Assembly (NCBI GenBank): GCA_035495315.1
Contig: DATJGF010000048.1
Location: forward strand, 1-47,328
DNA: 47,328 bases
DNA from: DATJGF01 sp035495315
GTDB lineage: Bacteria > Verrucomicrobiota > Verrucomicrobiia > Limisphaerales > UBA8199
Reading direction: 5' to 3'
Made by a program: the position numbers and the translations under genes. This document shows, piece after piece, positions 26,183-35,191 of this stretch. Numbering within the stretch: position 1 is the first letter of the stretch; each line of letters starts with the position of its first letter. Below the pieces are notes generated by a model. That model was not told the DNA's origin and did not search any database. It worked only from the letters and a program-made list of their open reading frames with translations.

Positions 26183-27247
26183 TTACGCCGACTGACGACT
26201 AATGCGCTCGGGGTGTCGGGCGCGGCTGATCGCCGTGTCATAGGTAATGAGGCACTTGCAATAAAGGTCGTATAGGCAGTTGTCCATTAAGGCCATGCCT
26301 TCTTTACGGCCCGTTTGAATGGTGTTTTCCAATTGATGAATTTGATTTTCGCGAATCAGGTTGCGCACCGCGTTGTTGGCTACAATCAGCTCGTACGCAA
26401 GCACCCGGCGGGTCCGGTCGGCGGCGGGCAATAATTCCTGTGCGATGATGGCTTGGAGGGCGTTCGATAATTGGAGAATGATTTGACGCTGAGCGCTGCC
26501 TTCGAACACGCCGACAATGCGTTCCAGGGCGTGGGAAGCATTGGGCGAATGCATTGTGGCGAGCACGAGGTGACCGGTCTCCGCGGCCGTTAGCGCAGTT
26601 GAGATAGCTTCGAAGTCGCGCATTTCACCGACCACGATGACGTCGGGATCCTGTCGCAGAACATGGATGAGGGCCCGATTGAAGGAACGGACGTCACTCA
26701 AAACTTCCTGTTGCACCACAATCGCCCGTTTGTTCTCGTGTACGAATTCGATGGGGTCTTCGATGGTGACGATCTTGCATCGACGCTCGCCGTTTATGAG
26801 GTCCACCATGTAGTTCAGCGTGGTGGTTTTGCCCGCCCCAGTAGGACCTGTGACCAGCACCAAGCCATTGGGACGGCGCGCCAGGTCGTCGATCTTCTCC
26901 GGCAGCCCAAGTTCTTCTCGGGTCGAGATCCGGTCGCCGCAAAACCGAAAGCTCATTTCGGGATGTCCGTTGCGCCGGTAGAAGGTCGCCCGGACTCTCC
27001 CGGCCGCTTTATGGAGGAGGGAAATGCATAGTTCCCATTCCTGTTCGAATTTTCTCTTTTGTTGCTCGTTTAATAGCTTATTAGCGATTCGCTCGACCTC
27101 GGCCTCGCTCAGGGCGTCCTCGTCGGCAAGGATAATCTCCCCGTTGACGCGAAACGCCGGAGGCACACCGGCAATGAGATGCAGGTCCGAAGCATCGAAT
27201 TCGTTAGCCGCGGAGAGGAGGCGATCCAGGTTATCAGAATAGGACAT
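26183..27247 (-). CDS. pilT: PilT-family retraction ATPase
   Basis: A 354-residue secretion ATPase with the PilT-type N-terminal domain (ASDLHLIAGVPPAFRVNGEI, near residue 19), Walker A GPTGAGKT (~137), the Asp box IVTIEDPIEFVH, Walker B VIVVGEMRD, the His box HLVLATMHSPNA, and the C-terminal pattern AVRNLIRENQIHQLENTIQTG. PilT-type hexamers depolymerise type IV pili and power twitching. The Asp box, His box and length fit PilT/PilU better than the longer PilB. It starts 7 bp after the TPR gene. PilU is the main alternative. Confidence 0.88.
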   Translation of the reverse strand: MSYSDNLDRLLSAANEFDASDLHLIAGVPPAFRVNGEIILADEDALSEAEVERIANKLLNEQQKRKFEQEWELCISLLHKAAGRVRATFYRRNGHPEMSFRFCGDRISTREELGLPEKIDDLARRPNGLVLVTGPTGAGKTTTLNYMVDLINGERRCKIVTIEDPIEFVHENKRAIVVQQEVLSDVRSFNRALIHVLRQDPDVIVVGEMRDFEAISTALTAAETGHLVLATMHSPNASHALERIVGVFEGSAQRQIILQLSNALQAIIAQELLPAADRTRRVLAYELIVANNAVRNLIRENQIHQLENTIQTGRKEGMALMDNCLYDLYCKCLITYDTAISRARHPERISRQSA

Positions 27248-27253
27248 ATAGGG

Positions 27254-28111
27254 CTAAGTGGACCTATGAAAAAGGCGTCGCAACCAGCCTCGCACCACCT
27301 GACCGGAGCTCACCCGCGAAAGCCCGGACAGCGCCAGACCCGCGTCACGACAATCGGGATTGAGCTGCCGGGCCTGCATGAAAGAATTCCTGGCGGCTCC
27401 CACCAGCCCGAGTTGTTGTTGGCATCGTCCCAGGTCAAGCCAGAGAACAAAATGGCCGGCGTTGCGTTCGAGGGCTTGTTGCAGGAGTTTCAGCGCCAGA
27501 GCGAATTGCTCATAATAGTATCGGACGCGGGCCACTAGCCACGCAACAAACCAGTCCTGTTGAGCGAGAGAGAGGGCTTTTTCAAAGCAGTAATCCGCGC
27601 GCCTTTCTTTCCGCGCCAGCAGTACGTCTCCACGGGCGACCCAGACGTAAGGCGTGTCGCCGCGTTCGCGTATTGCCGCATCAGAAAAGACCAGCCCGGC
27701 ATGGACATCGCCGCTGCGCGCCAGCGCGACGGCCTTGGCAGCCAGCAGTTCCGGGTCATTGGGAAAATGTTCAAGGGCTTTTTCCGCCCACAGTTTTGCT
27801 TCACGCAACTCACCCAATTCGATTAACATGCGAACCTGTCCTCCCCATGCGTGGGGGGCCTGGGCGTTGAATTCAAGCACCTTCGCGTACATGCGCAACC
27901 CAAGCTCGAAGTTGGCATTTTCAAAAGCTGTCTGGGCCTCGGTATTATAATAGGCTTCGTCCTTTACCAGTGGCTTAAGCGGATGCGACTGGTCTTCAGA
28001 TTCGCCGCCCAATTCCAGGTTCCCAAAACGGCTCATATTCGCAAGGTGCTCGTTTTCAGGATCCTTATAACACAATCGCTTGACCCAACCAAGCAGGTTT
28101 TGGAAGTCCAA
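27254..28111 (-). CDS. Soluble TPR protein
   Basis: A protein of up to 285 residues, mostly tandem helical TPR-type units from about residue 55 (AQTAFENANFELGLRMYAKVLEF, LIELGELREAKLWAEKALEHFP, LDLGRCQQQLGLVGAARNSFMQA). There is no signal peptide. It ends 7 bp before pilT and probably works with it. The longest frame begins with TTG at 28111, at the edge of AAAGTCC heptamers; an ATG at 28036 is the next choice. The residues between them look like real protein, so the heptamer repeat may have replaced the original start. Confidence 0.7.
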   Translation of the reverse strand: MDFQNLLGWVKRLCYKDPENEHLANMSRFGNLELGGESEDQSHPLKPLVKDEAYYNTEAQTAFENANFELGLRMYAKVLEFNAQAPHAWGGQVRMLIELGELREAKLWAEKALEHFPNDPELLAAKAVALARSGDVHAGLVFSDAAIRERGDTPYVWVARGDVLLARKERRADYCFEKALSLAQQDWFVAWLVARVRYYYEQFALALKLLQQALERNAGHFVLWLDLGRCQQQLGLVGAARNSFMQARQLNPDCRDAGLALSGLSRVSSGQVVRGWLRRLFHRST

Positions 28112-28135
28112 GGTCCAAAGTCCAAAGTCCGGGAC
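28112..28135. repeat. Heptamer tandem repeat upstream of the TPR gene
   Basis: Units of the form GTCCAAA follow each other (AAGGTCCAAAGTCCAAAGTC). They are the same 7-mer, inverted, as the GGACTTT repeat at 28348-28371. Confidence 0.6.
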
Positions 28136-28337
28136 TCACCTATCTCAGGGCTAGTTAAAGGTGGCTGGAACAGTAATCAATCCCTTTCACATTGTTTTTG
28201 CACCTGTCCTCTTTAGCTGTTTGTGCCGATTTCGACGGAGTGGTGCGACAAAGTGAATAACAACGTAAATTTTTGCAACAGGCTCTAGACTCGTTGGGCG
28301 CGTGGCCTGCCCAAGGGACACTCCCGTCGTCCAGACT

Positions 28338-29891
28338 TCACGGCTCCGGACTTTGGACTTTGGACTTTGGACCTCGGATTTTGGACGTACTAGCGTTGCG
28401 AGCGCGGCCCTCCGCCCACGCGCGGAGGGCATTGATTTGCTGGTCCATAGTTTTGGCTAACGGAACGGTTTGCTGCAGTGCGGAGAGAATGTGCGGCGTG
28501 GCTAACTCCTTGCGCTCATAAAACGCATCGTAGAGCGCGCTGTTGATGGCTTCCTCAATTTCGGCACCACTGAAGCTGGTGCTGGTCCCGATTAACTGCT
28601 CCAGGTCGAACTCGGCAGCGTTACGGCCGCGTTTGGCAAGGTGAATTTCGAAGACCTCGCGCCGTTCTTCTGCCGTGGGCAAGTCGACAAAGAAAATCTC
28701 GTCCAGCCGACCTTTGCGCAACAGTTCCGGCGGCAGTTGCGAGATGTCATTGGCGGTGGCGACCACAAAGACCGGCGCGATTTTTTCCGAAAGCCAGGTC
28801 AGGAACGTGCCAAATACCCGTGCCGTCGTGCCGCCATCGGTCATTCCCGATGCCTGTGTGCCTGCGAACGCCTTGTCGATTTCGTCTACCCACAAGATCG
28901 CCGGAGCGACCGATTCGGCAACCGCAATAGCGCGCCGGACATTTTCTTCCGAAGAACCGACGAGACTTCCAAACATGCGGCCCATATCGAAGCGCAACAA
29001 GGGCAACTGCCACTGGTTGGAGACGGCCTTGGCGCAAAGGCTCTTGCCGCACCCTTGAACACCCAGCATGAGAATGCCTCGCGGTGGGGGCAGTCCAAAG
29101 GCGCGCGCCTCGTCGGAGAAAGCCAGGGCCCGCTTGTTCAGCCAGTCCTTTAATAATGCCAGTCCACCAACCTGAGCAAAGTTCTCGCTGGTGGAGCAGT
29201 ATTCCAGCAAACCGTTCTTGCGAATGATTTGCTGCTTTTCGGCAAAGACTTCATGCACGTTTTCGCCGCTGAGCCGCTCCCCTTTGACAATGATTTTGGC
29301 GAACACATTCTCCGCCTCTCCGAGGGTCAATCCCAGCGCGGACTGCAACAGTCGTTCGCGGCTCGACTCGTCGAGAGTGATCTCCACTTGCTTGAACTCC
29401 TTAAGATCCTGCACCAGGCGGTCCAGCAACTCGTTCAAATCTTCCCGCGAGGGTAAAGGGTGATTCAGCACCGTGATCTCTTTTTCCAGTTCGGTCGGGA
29501 TCTCCATCACCGGCGAGACCAGGATGATCGTCTTGAAACTGTTTTTCAGGTGCAGCGCAATCTCCTTCAGGCGGCGAATAATCGCGAAATGGTTCCGCGA
29601 CAGGAACGGATGAAAGTCCTTGAAAATAAACAAAGCGGGTTCGACTTGGTCAATGACGTGGTCCAGGGCTGCGAGGGCATCGCGCGTTGCCGTATTGCGG
29701 CTCTTTTGCGATTGAATTGAAGAACCCGCAGCGACAATTCCGGTAGTGCAACTCCATTCGAAGACCTTTTTCTGTCGCTTGCGGGCAATCTCCACGACCA
29801 GATTCTGCACCCGCAACTCTTCGCTGGTGATGACATACAAGATCGGGTAGCGCGCCCGAATCAAGGTTTCCAGTTCGAGTTGAAAGCTCAT
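28338..29891 (-). CDS. AAA-type ATPase, Ycf46/FtsH-like
   Basis: A 517-residue protein. The N-terminal half (1-235) is a degenerate ATPase-like domain (LYVITSEELRVQNLVVEIARK, ALFIFKDFHPFLS). The C-terminal half is a classical AAA module with Walker A GVQGCGKS, Walker B ILWVDEIDKAF, sensor VVATAND and RKGRLDEIF arginine-finger-like motifs. This two-part layout matches Ycf46-like AAA proteins, which remodel protein complexes; target unknown. The last ~14 residues (KIRGPKSKVQSPEP) come from read-through into a heptamer repeat. The gene follows the sigma factor and 77-aa protein genes on the same strand. Confidence 0.85.
   Translation of the reverse strand: MSFQLELETLIRARYPILYVITSEELRVQNLVVEIARKRQKKVFEWSCTTGIVAAGSSIQSQKSRNTATRDALAALDHVIDQVEPALFIFKDFHPFLSRNHFAIIRRLKEIALHLKNSFKTIILVSPVMEIPTELEKEITVLNHPLPSREDLNELLDRLVQDLKEFKQVEITLDESSRERLLQSALGLTLGEAENVFAKIIVKGERLSGENVHEVFAEKQQIIRKNGLLEYCSTSENFAQVGGLALLKDWLNKRALAFSDEARAFGLPPPRGILMLGVQGCGKSLCAKAVSNQWQLPLLRFDMGRMFGSLVGSSEENVRRAIAVAESVAPAILWVDEIDKAFAGTQASGMTDGGTTARVFGTFLTWLSEKIAPVFVVATANDISQLPPELLRKGRLDEIFFVDLPTAEERREVFEIHLAKRGRNAAEFDLEQLIGTSTSFSGAEIEEAINSALYDAFYERKELATPHILSALQQTVPLAKTMDQQINALRAWAEGRARNASTSKIRGPKSKVQSPEP
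28348..28385. repeat. GGACTTT heptamer tandem repeat
   Basis: Three perfect GGACTTT units followed by degenerate GGACCTC and GGATTTT units overlap the 3' end of the AAA ATPase gene and encode its terminal residues. Confidence 0.75.
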
Positions 29892-29999
29892 TGACCGCGT
29901 TGCAAATTACGAAACCCGAATTCCGAAGTACGAATCGGGGAGCATGATTGAGGCATCATGTAATATTGTGTTTCCGTTGCGCCCATCATGGATTTCTGC

Positions 30000-30233
30000 C
30001 TATTTCCCCAGTAGCCGGCGCCACCAGGAGCGAGCCGGGGCGGGTAGTTGCGCAACGGACTTTTCCAGGCGTTGTGCAATAGTCGGCGGCACGGGGGTGT
30101 GTACCGCGTCGTGTCGCAGCATTTCGTCGACGCTGGTGAATTCGTGCGCTCCTGGCTCTAGGGCCTGTTGTTGAACGAGGTCCTGTTGCTCTTCGGCCTT
30201 TTGCTTCGAGACGAGTTTTTTCTGCGGATCCAT
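30000..30233 (-). CDS. Small charged protein downstream of a sigma factor
   Basis: A 77-residue soluble, helix-rich protein with a Gln/Glu/Lys-rich N-terminal half and a Pro-rich, basic C-terminus ending APARSWWRRLLGK. It starts 21 bp after the stop of the ECF sigma gene on the same strand, a position often held by a regulator of the sigma factor. The segment FTSVDEMLRHDAVHTPVPPTIAQRLEKSV looks conserved-protein-like. A modulatory role is inference. Confidence 0.6.
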   Translation of the reverse strand: MDPQKKLVSKQKAEEQQDLVQQQALEPGAHEFTSVDEMLRHDAVHTPVPPTIAQRLEKSVAQLPAPARSWWRRLLGK

Positions 30234-30254
30234 AATAGCACCTCCAATATCACC

Positions 30255-30911
30255 TCAAGCGGTTTGTTCGAACAGTGCGGCAAAGGCCTTGCGCGCGCGA
30301 TGCAGTTTGCCTCGGACCGCATCGGTGGATTGGTCCGTAAGCGCGCCGACCTGTTCGTAACTCAATTGTTCGTCAGCCACCAATAACAGGATAAGCCTGT
30401 ATTCGGCAGGCAGGCCATCGAGCGCTTTTTGAATTCGGCGACCAAGTTCCTTAGTCTCCAACACGCGCAACGGTGAATCGCCCCTCGCGGCGGCATTTTC
30501 GAAAATGGCTTCATCGGCGTTCGAGAGCATGTGCCGCTCATTCCACGCCTGCTGCAGGTTATGGCAATGGTTGATCGCAATCCGGTAGAGCCAGGTGCGC
30601 CAGGAGGCTTCCCCCCGGAATTGGCCCATCTTGCGGAACGCCTTTAGAAAAACGTCGTGAGTAGCATCCTCGGCTTTATCCGGATCGCTGAGATAACGCA
30701 GACAAAGGTAGTAAATCGCGCGGCTGTGCTGGTTGTATAACTCGGCGAATTCCGCGGGAGCAGAGGCCAGGGGCGGGGCTTCGAGCGCAACCGGTTCGTG
30801 GGGGGCAGGAACCAGGCCGGTTTTATCTTCCGAGCCTCGGCTCTGTTGCGGCGGCTGCTTTGGTTCCAAGCTCCGCTTTTGTGTCAGCGGTTCGCTCACG
30901 GTTACTTTCAC
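30255..30911 (-). CDS. RNA polymerase ECF sigma factor (RpoE-like)
   Basis: A 218-residue sigma factor with a Pro-rich, disordered N-terminal extension (~50 residues), region 2 (FAELYNQHSRAIYYLCLRYL, then DATHDVFLKAFRKM, and the region 2.4-like SWRTWLYRIAINHC), and region 4 (LPAEYRLILLLV, LSYEQVGALTDQSTDAVRGKLHRARK). It would direct transcription of a stress or envelope regulon. It begins 41 bp after the LolA-like gene and is followed by the 77-aa protein gene, so these are probably cotranscribed. No membrane anti-sigma factor is seen beside it. Confidence 0.9.
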   Translation of the reverse strand: MKVTVSEPLTQKRSLEPKQPPQQSRGSEDKTGLVPAPHEPVALEAPPLASAPAEFAELYNQHSRAIYYLCLRYLSDPDKAEDATHDVFLKAFRKMGQFRGEASWRTWLYRIAINHCHNLQQAWNERHMLSNADEAIFENAAARGDSPLRVLETKELGRRIQKALDGLPAEYRLILLLVADEQLSYEQVGALTDQSTDAVRGKLHRARKAFAALFEQTA

Positions 30912-30952
30912 GGGTGATTAGACAGCAGGCCAGACGCATTGTCACGCCTTCA

Positions 30953-31744
30953 TCAATGGCCCAGATCGAAAATGACTCGTGTCCTTGACCCTGCCTGGAC
31001 ATTCCGGATTTCCATCTCCTCAAGCTGCCATTCGCCCTCAATCTTTTTGATTTCTTTGGGCGCGAACTCTTTTAACAGCTTATCCTGTGCGTCATACGCT
31101 TCGGCCATGACGATGCCCCCGCTTTCGATGTCGAGCCAGCAGCGAACCCGCGAATAGCCCCCAGCGACTGGCTGCGGATTGATGCTGTCGAGCACGTTGC
31201 AGGACCGGCTGCGTCGCATCTCCTTTTTCAATAAAAGCTGTTTCGGCCAGTGCAGAAATTCCAAACCCAGATCCGCGACCCAGAAATCCGAGCCGGCAAA
31301 AGGAACCATCGTTTGGTTCCCCGACAATTGTCGACTGGCAGAACTGTCGGCGTTTCCAGGTGAAACTCGCGCAACGGTATATTGGTTGGGTTGTGTGTCG
31401 GAATGGAGGATGGTCAGTTTTTCGGCCGGCACACTTCCGACCGGCGATGAATCGTAGGTATTAAGCCAGGCAGCAGACTGAGAAATTACCGCGAATCGGA
31501 CCGGTACTTCGCGTTGGTTACTCTTCGTATCCCGAATTCGCATTACGCCTATGTTGGTCGAATTCTTTTCCGGGTGTTGTGCCAATAACTCTGCGACCAG
31601 CGCACGGCCCTGCTTTTCGGCCTCAGCTGGGCTGAGCGTTTCGGGCGTACGCAGACCGGACTTTGGTTGCCCAAGCGCGGTGAGGCAAACCACCAGAAAT
31701 AGCAAGCCGGTGGCACTCAAAGCCAAAGTCCAGCAGCGGTTCAA
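30953..31744 (-). CDS. LolA-like outer membrane lipoprotein-sorting protein
   Basis: A ~264-residue exported protein with a hydrophobic signal (SATGLLFLVVCLTALG) and a beta-rich body matching LolA-like proteins of the COG2834 type: VRFAVISQSAAWLNTYDSS, FVADLGLEFLHWPKQ-like, CNVLDSINPQPVAGGYSRVRCWLDIESG and VIFDLGH at the end. They carry or modify envelope lipoproteins or lipids. The reading frame stays open far upstream through a C/T-rich repeat element (31736-31925). The TTG at 31744 places the signal sequence at the N-terminus, but it lies within the element edge, so the native start may have been replaced. Confidence 0.75.
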   Translation of the reverse strand: MNRCWTLALSATGLLFLVVCLTALGQPKSGLRTPETLSPAEAEKQGRALVAELLAQHPEKNSTNIGVMRIRDTKSNQREVPVRFAVISQSAAWLNTYDSSPVGSVPAEKLTILHSDTQPNQYTVARVSPGNADSSASRQLSGNQTMVPFAGSDFWVADLGLEFLHWPKQLLLKKEMRRSRSCNVLDSINPQPVAGGYSRVRCWLDIESGGIVMAEAYDAQDKLLKEFAPKEIKKIEGEWQLEEMEIRNVQAGSRTRVIFDLGH

Positions 31745-31925
31745 ATTAAACTGTAGCCGATCTGTACGGCAGGGATCGTTTTTCCCTCTCCTCTGGAGGA
31801 GAGGGTAGGGGAGAGATTTCGCCGAAAGCAGATTTGTCGCGCTTTCAATCCATGAACCGAGACGGCTGTTCCCCTCTCCTCCACCGACGGAGAGGGGTAA
31901 GGGGAGAGGAGGCCATACCTTTTCT
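31736..31925. repeat. ~190-bp C/T-rich hairpin element, copy 1
   Basis: It begins GCGGTTCAAATTAAACTGTA and contains two hairpins of the form CCCTCTCCTC...GAGGAGAGGGTAGGGGAGAG. A related copy begins at 43937. It lies between lon and the LolA-like gene and overlaps the start region of the latter. Confidence 0.7.
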
Positions 31926-32070
31926 GAACTCGTTAGAATTTCGAAACTCCGCATCAATCTCGATGAGCTTATTTGCAAAACCCGGGCGCGCGGCGTCTTT
32001 TTGGGTTTCAACATTGCTCCTTGGATTTTGGGTTTATTTCGGACTTCGGATTTCGAAGTCCGGGTTGGCC

Positions 32071-34467
32071 CTACCTCGTATACAGCGCGAGCGGCAGCAA
32101 CTCAGAAATGTGCCGAATAAAATGTACTTTTAATTTATTGCGGACTTCTTCCGGGAGTTCGCTCCAGTCCGAGCTGTTTTGCTCCGGCAATATGACTTGC
32201 TTAATGCCGAATCGGGCAGCCGCGAGAACTTTCTCCTTAATTCCGCCAACGCGCATGACTCGCCCCCGAAGGCTGATTTCACCGGTCATAGCGACATCCG
32301 AACGGACTCGTCGATGAGTTAGCAGCGAAGCCAGTGCGGCCACCAAAGCCACACCCGCGCTCGGACCGTCTTTAGGAGTCGCACCGGCAGGGACATGAAT
32401 ATGGATATCGTATTTTCCGTAATCGGTCAGATCGATTCCCAGCGCCTTGGATTGACTCCGCAGGTAACTGACCGCGGTTTGCGCGCTCTCCTTCATTACC
32501 TCGCCCAATGAACCCGTCATCAGGAGATTCCCTTTGCCGGGCATGCGCGTCGCTTCGACAAACATCACTTCGCCGCCGACGGGCGTCCAACCTAATCCTG
32601 TCGCGATGCCGTATTCCTTAATGGTTTCAGCGGTTTCATTCAGAAAGCGAGCGGCCCCAAGATATTCCTTCAAGCTCTCCGGCTTGAGGACTAAAGGCCT
32701 GGGAAAATCGCCATTGCCGACGATGCGGCGCGTCGCTTTGCGTGTTAAAGCCGCAATCTCGCGTTCCAATTGTCGCACCCCGGCCTCGCGCGTGTAATCA
32801 TGAATAAGCCGCCGAAGTGTGGTGTCGGGGAATTTTACTTCCTGCCGGGCCAGGCCGTGCTCCTCCAATTGGCGTGGCACGAGATAGCGTTTGGCGATTT
32901 CGAGTTTCTCGGTCTCGGTATAGCTGGGCAGTTCAATGACTTCGAGGCGATCGCGCAAGGCGGGGTGAATCGGCTCGAGCCAGTTGGCTGTCGTGATAAA
33001 AAGGACGCGCGAAAGATCAAACGGAAGATCCAGATAATGGTCGGTGAAGGTATTATTTTGCGCGGGATCCAGAACCTCCAGCAATGCCGCTGCGGGATCC
33101 CCGCGAAAATCCGCTCCTACTTTATCTAATTCGTCCAACAGGATTACCGGGTTGCGGCTCTCCACGCGCCGCAGCGTTTGGATGATGCGGCCGGGCAGCG
33201 CCCCGACATAGGTTCGGCGATGACCGCGAATTTCAGCCTCATCCCGCATGCCGCCTAAGGAGATTCGGGCGAATTTCCGACCGAGGGCGTCGGCGACACT
33301 GCGGCCCAGGGAGGTCTTGCCGACGCCGGGAGGACCAACCAAACATAAGATCGGTCCCTTGATTTGTTTGCGCCGTTTGATGACAGCCAGAAATTCGAGC
33401 AGGCGATCTTTGACCTTGGTTAAACCAAAATGCTGTTCGTTGAGAATTCGCTCAGCTTCAGCCAGATCGATCTTGTCTTCGGTTTCTTTGGTCCACGGCA
33501 GCGCGATAATCCAATCGAGGTAATGCCGTGTGACGGCATATTCCGCGGCGGCCGGAGGCATTTGCTGCAGCCGCTCCAATTCCTGGGTGGCGACTTGCTT
33601 GGCTTCCGCCGGCATCGAGGTTTGCTCGATCTTGTCCCGAAGCGAGCGGACTTCGCTGGCGTTGGGATCCGACTCGCCCAGTTCCCGCTGAATCGCGCGC
33701 ATCTGCTCGCGCAGGAAAAAATCGCGCTGAGTTTTGGAGATGGAAGTCGCGACCTCAGTTTGTATTTTTGAACTGAGCGTCAGCACCTCGTGCTCGCGAT
33801 TGAGCATCGGCAAGAGCCGGGTCAAACGCTCTTTCACCGAAGCCGTCTCGAGCAGTTTCTGCCGCTCTTCCAACCCGAGGTTCAGGTTAACGGCGATCAA
33901 GTCGGCAAAATGACCGGGGTCTTCGGTATTGAGCGCGGCGATTTTGATTTGCTCGGAGAGCGCCGGGGAGAGCTTGATGATTTCCTGGAATTGGCTTTGC
34001 GCATTGCGCATCATCGCGGTCAGTTCGACCGAATCCTCGGTGACGTCTTTGATCAGGTCGAACTTGGCGATCAGATACGGATCGACGGTCGAGTAGTTCT
34101 TGACGCGAATGCGCCAAAGTCCCTCGACAAGCACGCGCACCGTATTGTCTGGGAACTTCAACATTTTAAGCACGCGGGCGGCGCAACCTACCTCGTGCAT
34201 TTCGTGAGGGAGCGGATTTTCGGCCTCTGCGTTGCGCTGCAGGACGACTCCCAGCAGGCGGTCGCCGGCAACCACATCGTCAATAAGTTTTGTGCTCTGG
34301 GCTGTCTCGACCAGCAAAGGGGCGACCATGCCCGGGAAGATCACGATGTCGGATAAGCCCAACACTGGCAAGGCCTCGGGCAGGGAGGTCGACGAGACGC
34401 GGGCGGGGGCTTCGGTGCTACCCGCCGCGCCCAGGATGCTAATAAATTCGGTGTCGGGCGAGGTCAT
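32071..34467 (-). CDS. lon: ATP-dependent Lon protease
   Basis: A 798-residue protease. The N-terminal substrate domain (~30-235) opens with LPVLGLSDIVIFPGMVAPLL. The AAA+ domain has Walker A GPPGVGKT, Walker B PVILLDELDKVG, and the Lon motif RRTYVGALPGRIIQ. The peptidase domain has the catalytic Ser in DGPSAG and Lys in GGIKEK (Ser-Lys dyad). Lon degrades misfolded and regulatory proteins in the cytoplasm. Length is standard for bacterial LonA. The gene lies 43 bp after an hsp20 gene on the same strand, a natural heat-shock pair. Confidence 0.97.
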   Translation of the reverse strand: MTSPDTEFISILGAAGSTEAPARVSSTSLPEALPVLGLSDIVIFPGMVAPLLVETAQSTKLIDDVVAGDRLLGVVLQRNAEAENPLPHEMHEVGCAARVLKMLKFPDNTVRVLVEGLWRIRVKNYSTVDPYLIAKFDLIKDVTEDSVELTAMMRNAQSQFQEIIKLSPALSEQIKIAALNTEDPGHFADLIAVNLNLGLEERQKLLETASVKERLTRLLPMLNREHEVLTLSSKIQTEVATSISKTQRDFFLREQMRAIQRELGESDPNASEVRSLRDKIEQTSMPAEAKQVATQELERLQQMPPAAAEYAVTRHYLDWIIALPWTKETEDKIDLAEAERILNEQHFGLTKVKDRLLEFLAVIKRRKQIKGPILCLVGPPGVGKTSLGRSVADALGRKFARISLGGMRDEAEIRGHRRTYVGALPGRIIQTLRRVESRNPVILLDELDKVGADFRGDPAAALLEVLDPAQNNTFTDHYLDLPFDLSRVLFITTANWLEPIHPALRDRLEVIELPSYTETEKLEIAKRYLVPRQLEEHGLARQEVKFPDTTLRRLIHDYTREAGVRQLEREIAALTRKATRRIVGNGDFPRPLVLKPESLKEYLGAARFLNETAETIKEYGIATGLGWTPVGGEVMFVEATRMPGKGNLLMTGSLGEVMKESAQTAVSYLRSQSKALGIDLTDYGKYDIHIHVPAGATPKDGPSAGVALVAALASLLTHRRVRSDVAMTGEISLRGRVMRVGGIKEKVLAAARFGIKQVILPEQNSSDWSELPEEVRNKLKVHFIRHISELLPLALYTR

Positions 34468-34510
34468 AGTGAGACGCTCTGCAATTTAGATGCCCGCCGC
34501 CCTGAAAAAT

Positions 34511-34933
34511 TCAGATGAGAGAGGAATCCCCTTCGGCAATCGGCACCTTGGCGCTTTTCGACGGCCGAACCGTGACCGGGACGTCGATTCGTAAGAACCC
34601 ATTCAGGTAAGCTGCTTTAGCCTGGCTGAGATCATAGCCGGGCGGTACTTCCAAAATACTTTCAAACGGGCCGTAATTGATCTCCATTACCAGGAAATGG
34701 GCCTTGGGGGACCGGCAGCCATCCGGCCGATTCCCGCTGATCCGCAAACGGTTTCCTTCCACCATGATTTCAAGATGCTCACTGCGCATCCCCGCGAGCT
34801 CTACCTTGATGACCAGCCCGTTGTCCGTCGTGTACACGTCGGTATTCGGCACCCAATGGGCCCGGGAGGCACCTTCACGCACAGTCCCCGCAGAGCGGGT
34901 CACGAAATGCACGGAAGAACTAACTTTGCACAT
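34511..34933 (-). CDS. Hsp20/alpha-crystallin small heat shock protein
   Basis: A 140-residue chaperone with the alpha-crystallin domain at about residues 30-125: PNTDVYTTDNGLVIKVELAGM, then IMVEGNRLRISGNRPD, and the end motif YLNGFLRIDVPV corresponding to the usual A-x-x-x-n-GvL. It holds unfolding proteins in a refoldable state. It is upstream of and co-directional with lon. Confidence 0.9.
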   Translation of the reverse strand: MCKVSSSVHFVTRSAGTVREGASRAHWVPNTDVYTTDNGLVIKVELAGMRSEHLEIMVEGNRLRISGNRPDGCRSPKAHFLVMEINYGPFESILEVPPGYDLSQAKAAYLNGFLRIDVPVTVRPSKSAKVPIAEGDSSLI

Positions 34934-34984
34934 GGCTATTCAGCGGAACAATGTTATCTCAACCACTACTCTCGCGCAAGCGTA

Positions 34985-35191
34985 TCATCTCATTTTGACC
35001 AGCACTTCCGGCCTTTGGCCTTTGCGGGCGCGAAATACAATTGAAGACTGAGGATTGGACCCGGCCACCGCCGAACACCCGCAGTGACCTTCCTGACCGA
35101 AAGTGAAACGGCGACGGCGCAGTTTACTTCCAATCAGGCCCACGGCGGCCGCAGCAACGATGCACAACGAAACTGACTGTTGCCAGTCCAT
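34985..35191 (-). CDS. Small single-pass membrane protein with Cys cluster
   Basis: A 68-residue peptide starting MDWQQSVSLCIVAAAAVGLI, one membrane helix, then a basic stretch RRRR and HCGCSAV. The layout resembles FeoB-associated Cys-rich membrane proteins, though no feo gene is near. The upstream in-frame extension to 35287 is basic and unlike protein, so the ATG at 35191 was chosen. Confidence 0.5.
   Translation of the reverse strand: MDWQQSVSLCIVAAAAVGLIGSKLRRRRFTFGQEGHCGCSAVAGSNPQSSIVFRARKGQRPEVLVKMR

Noticed and set aside
28690..29153. Plus-strand frames opposite the AAA ATPase
   Set aside because: They are antisense shadows without motifs, while the minus strand has clear Walker motifs.
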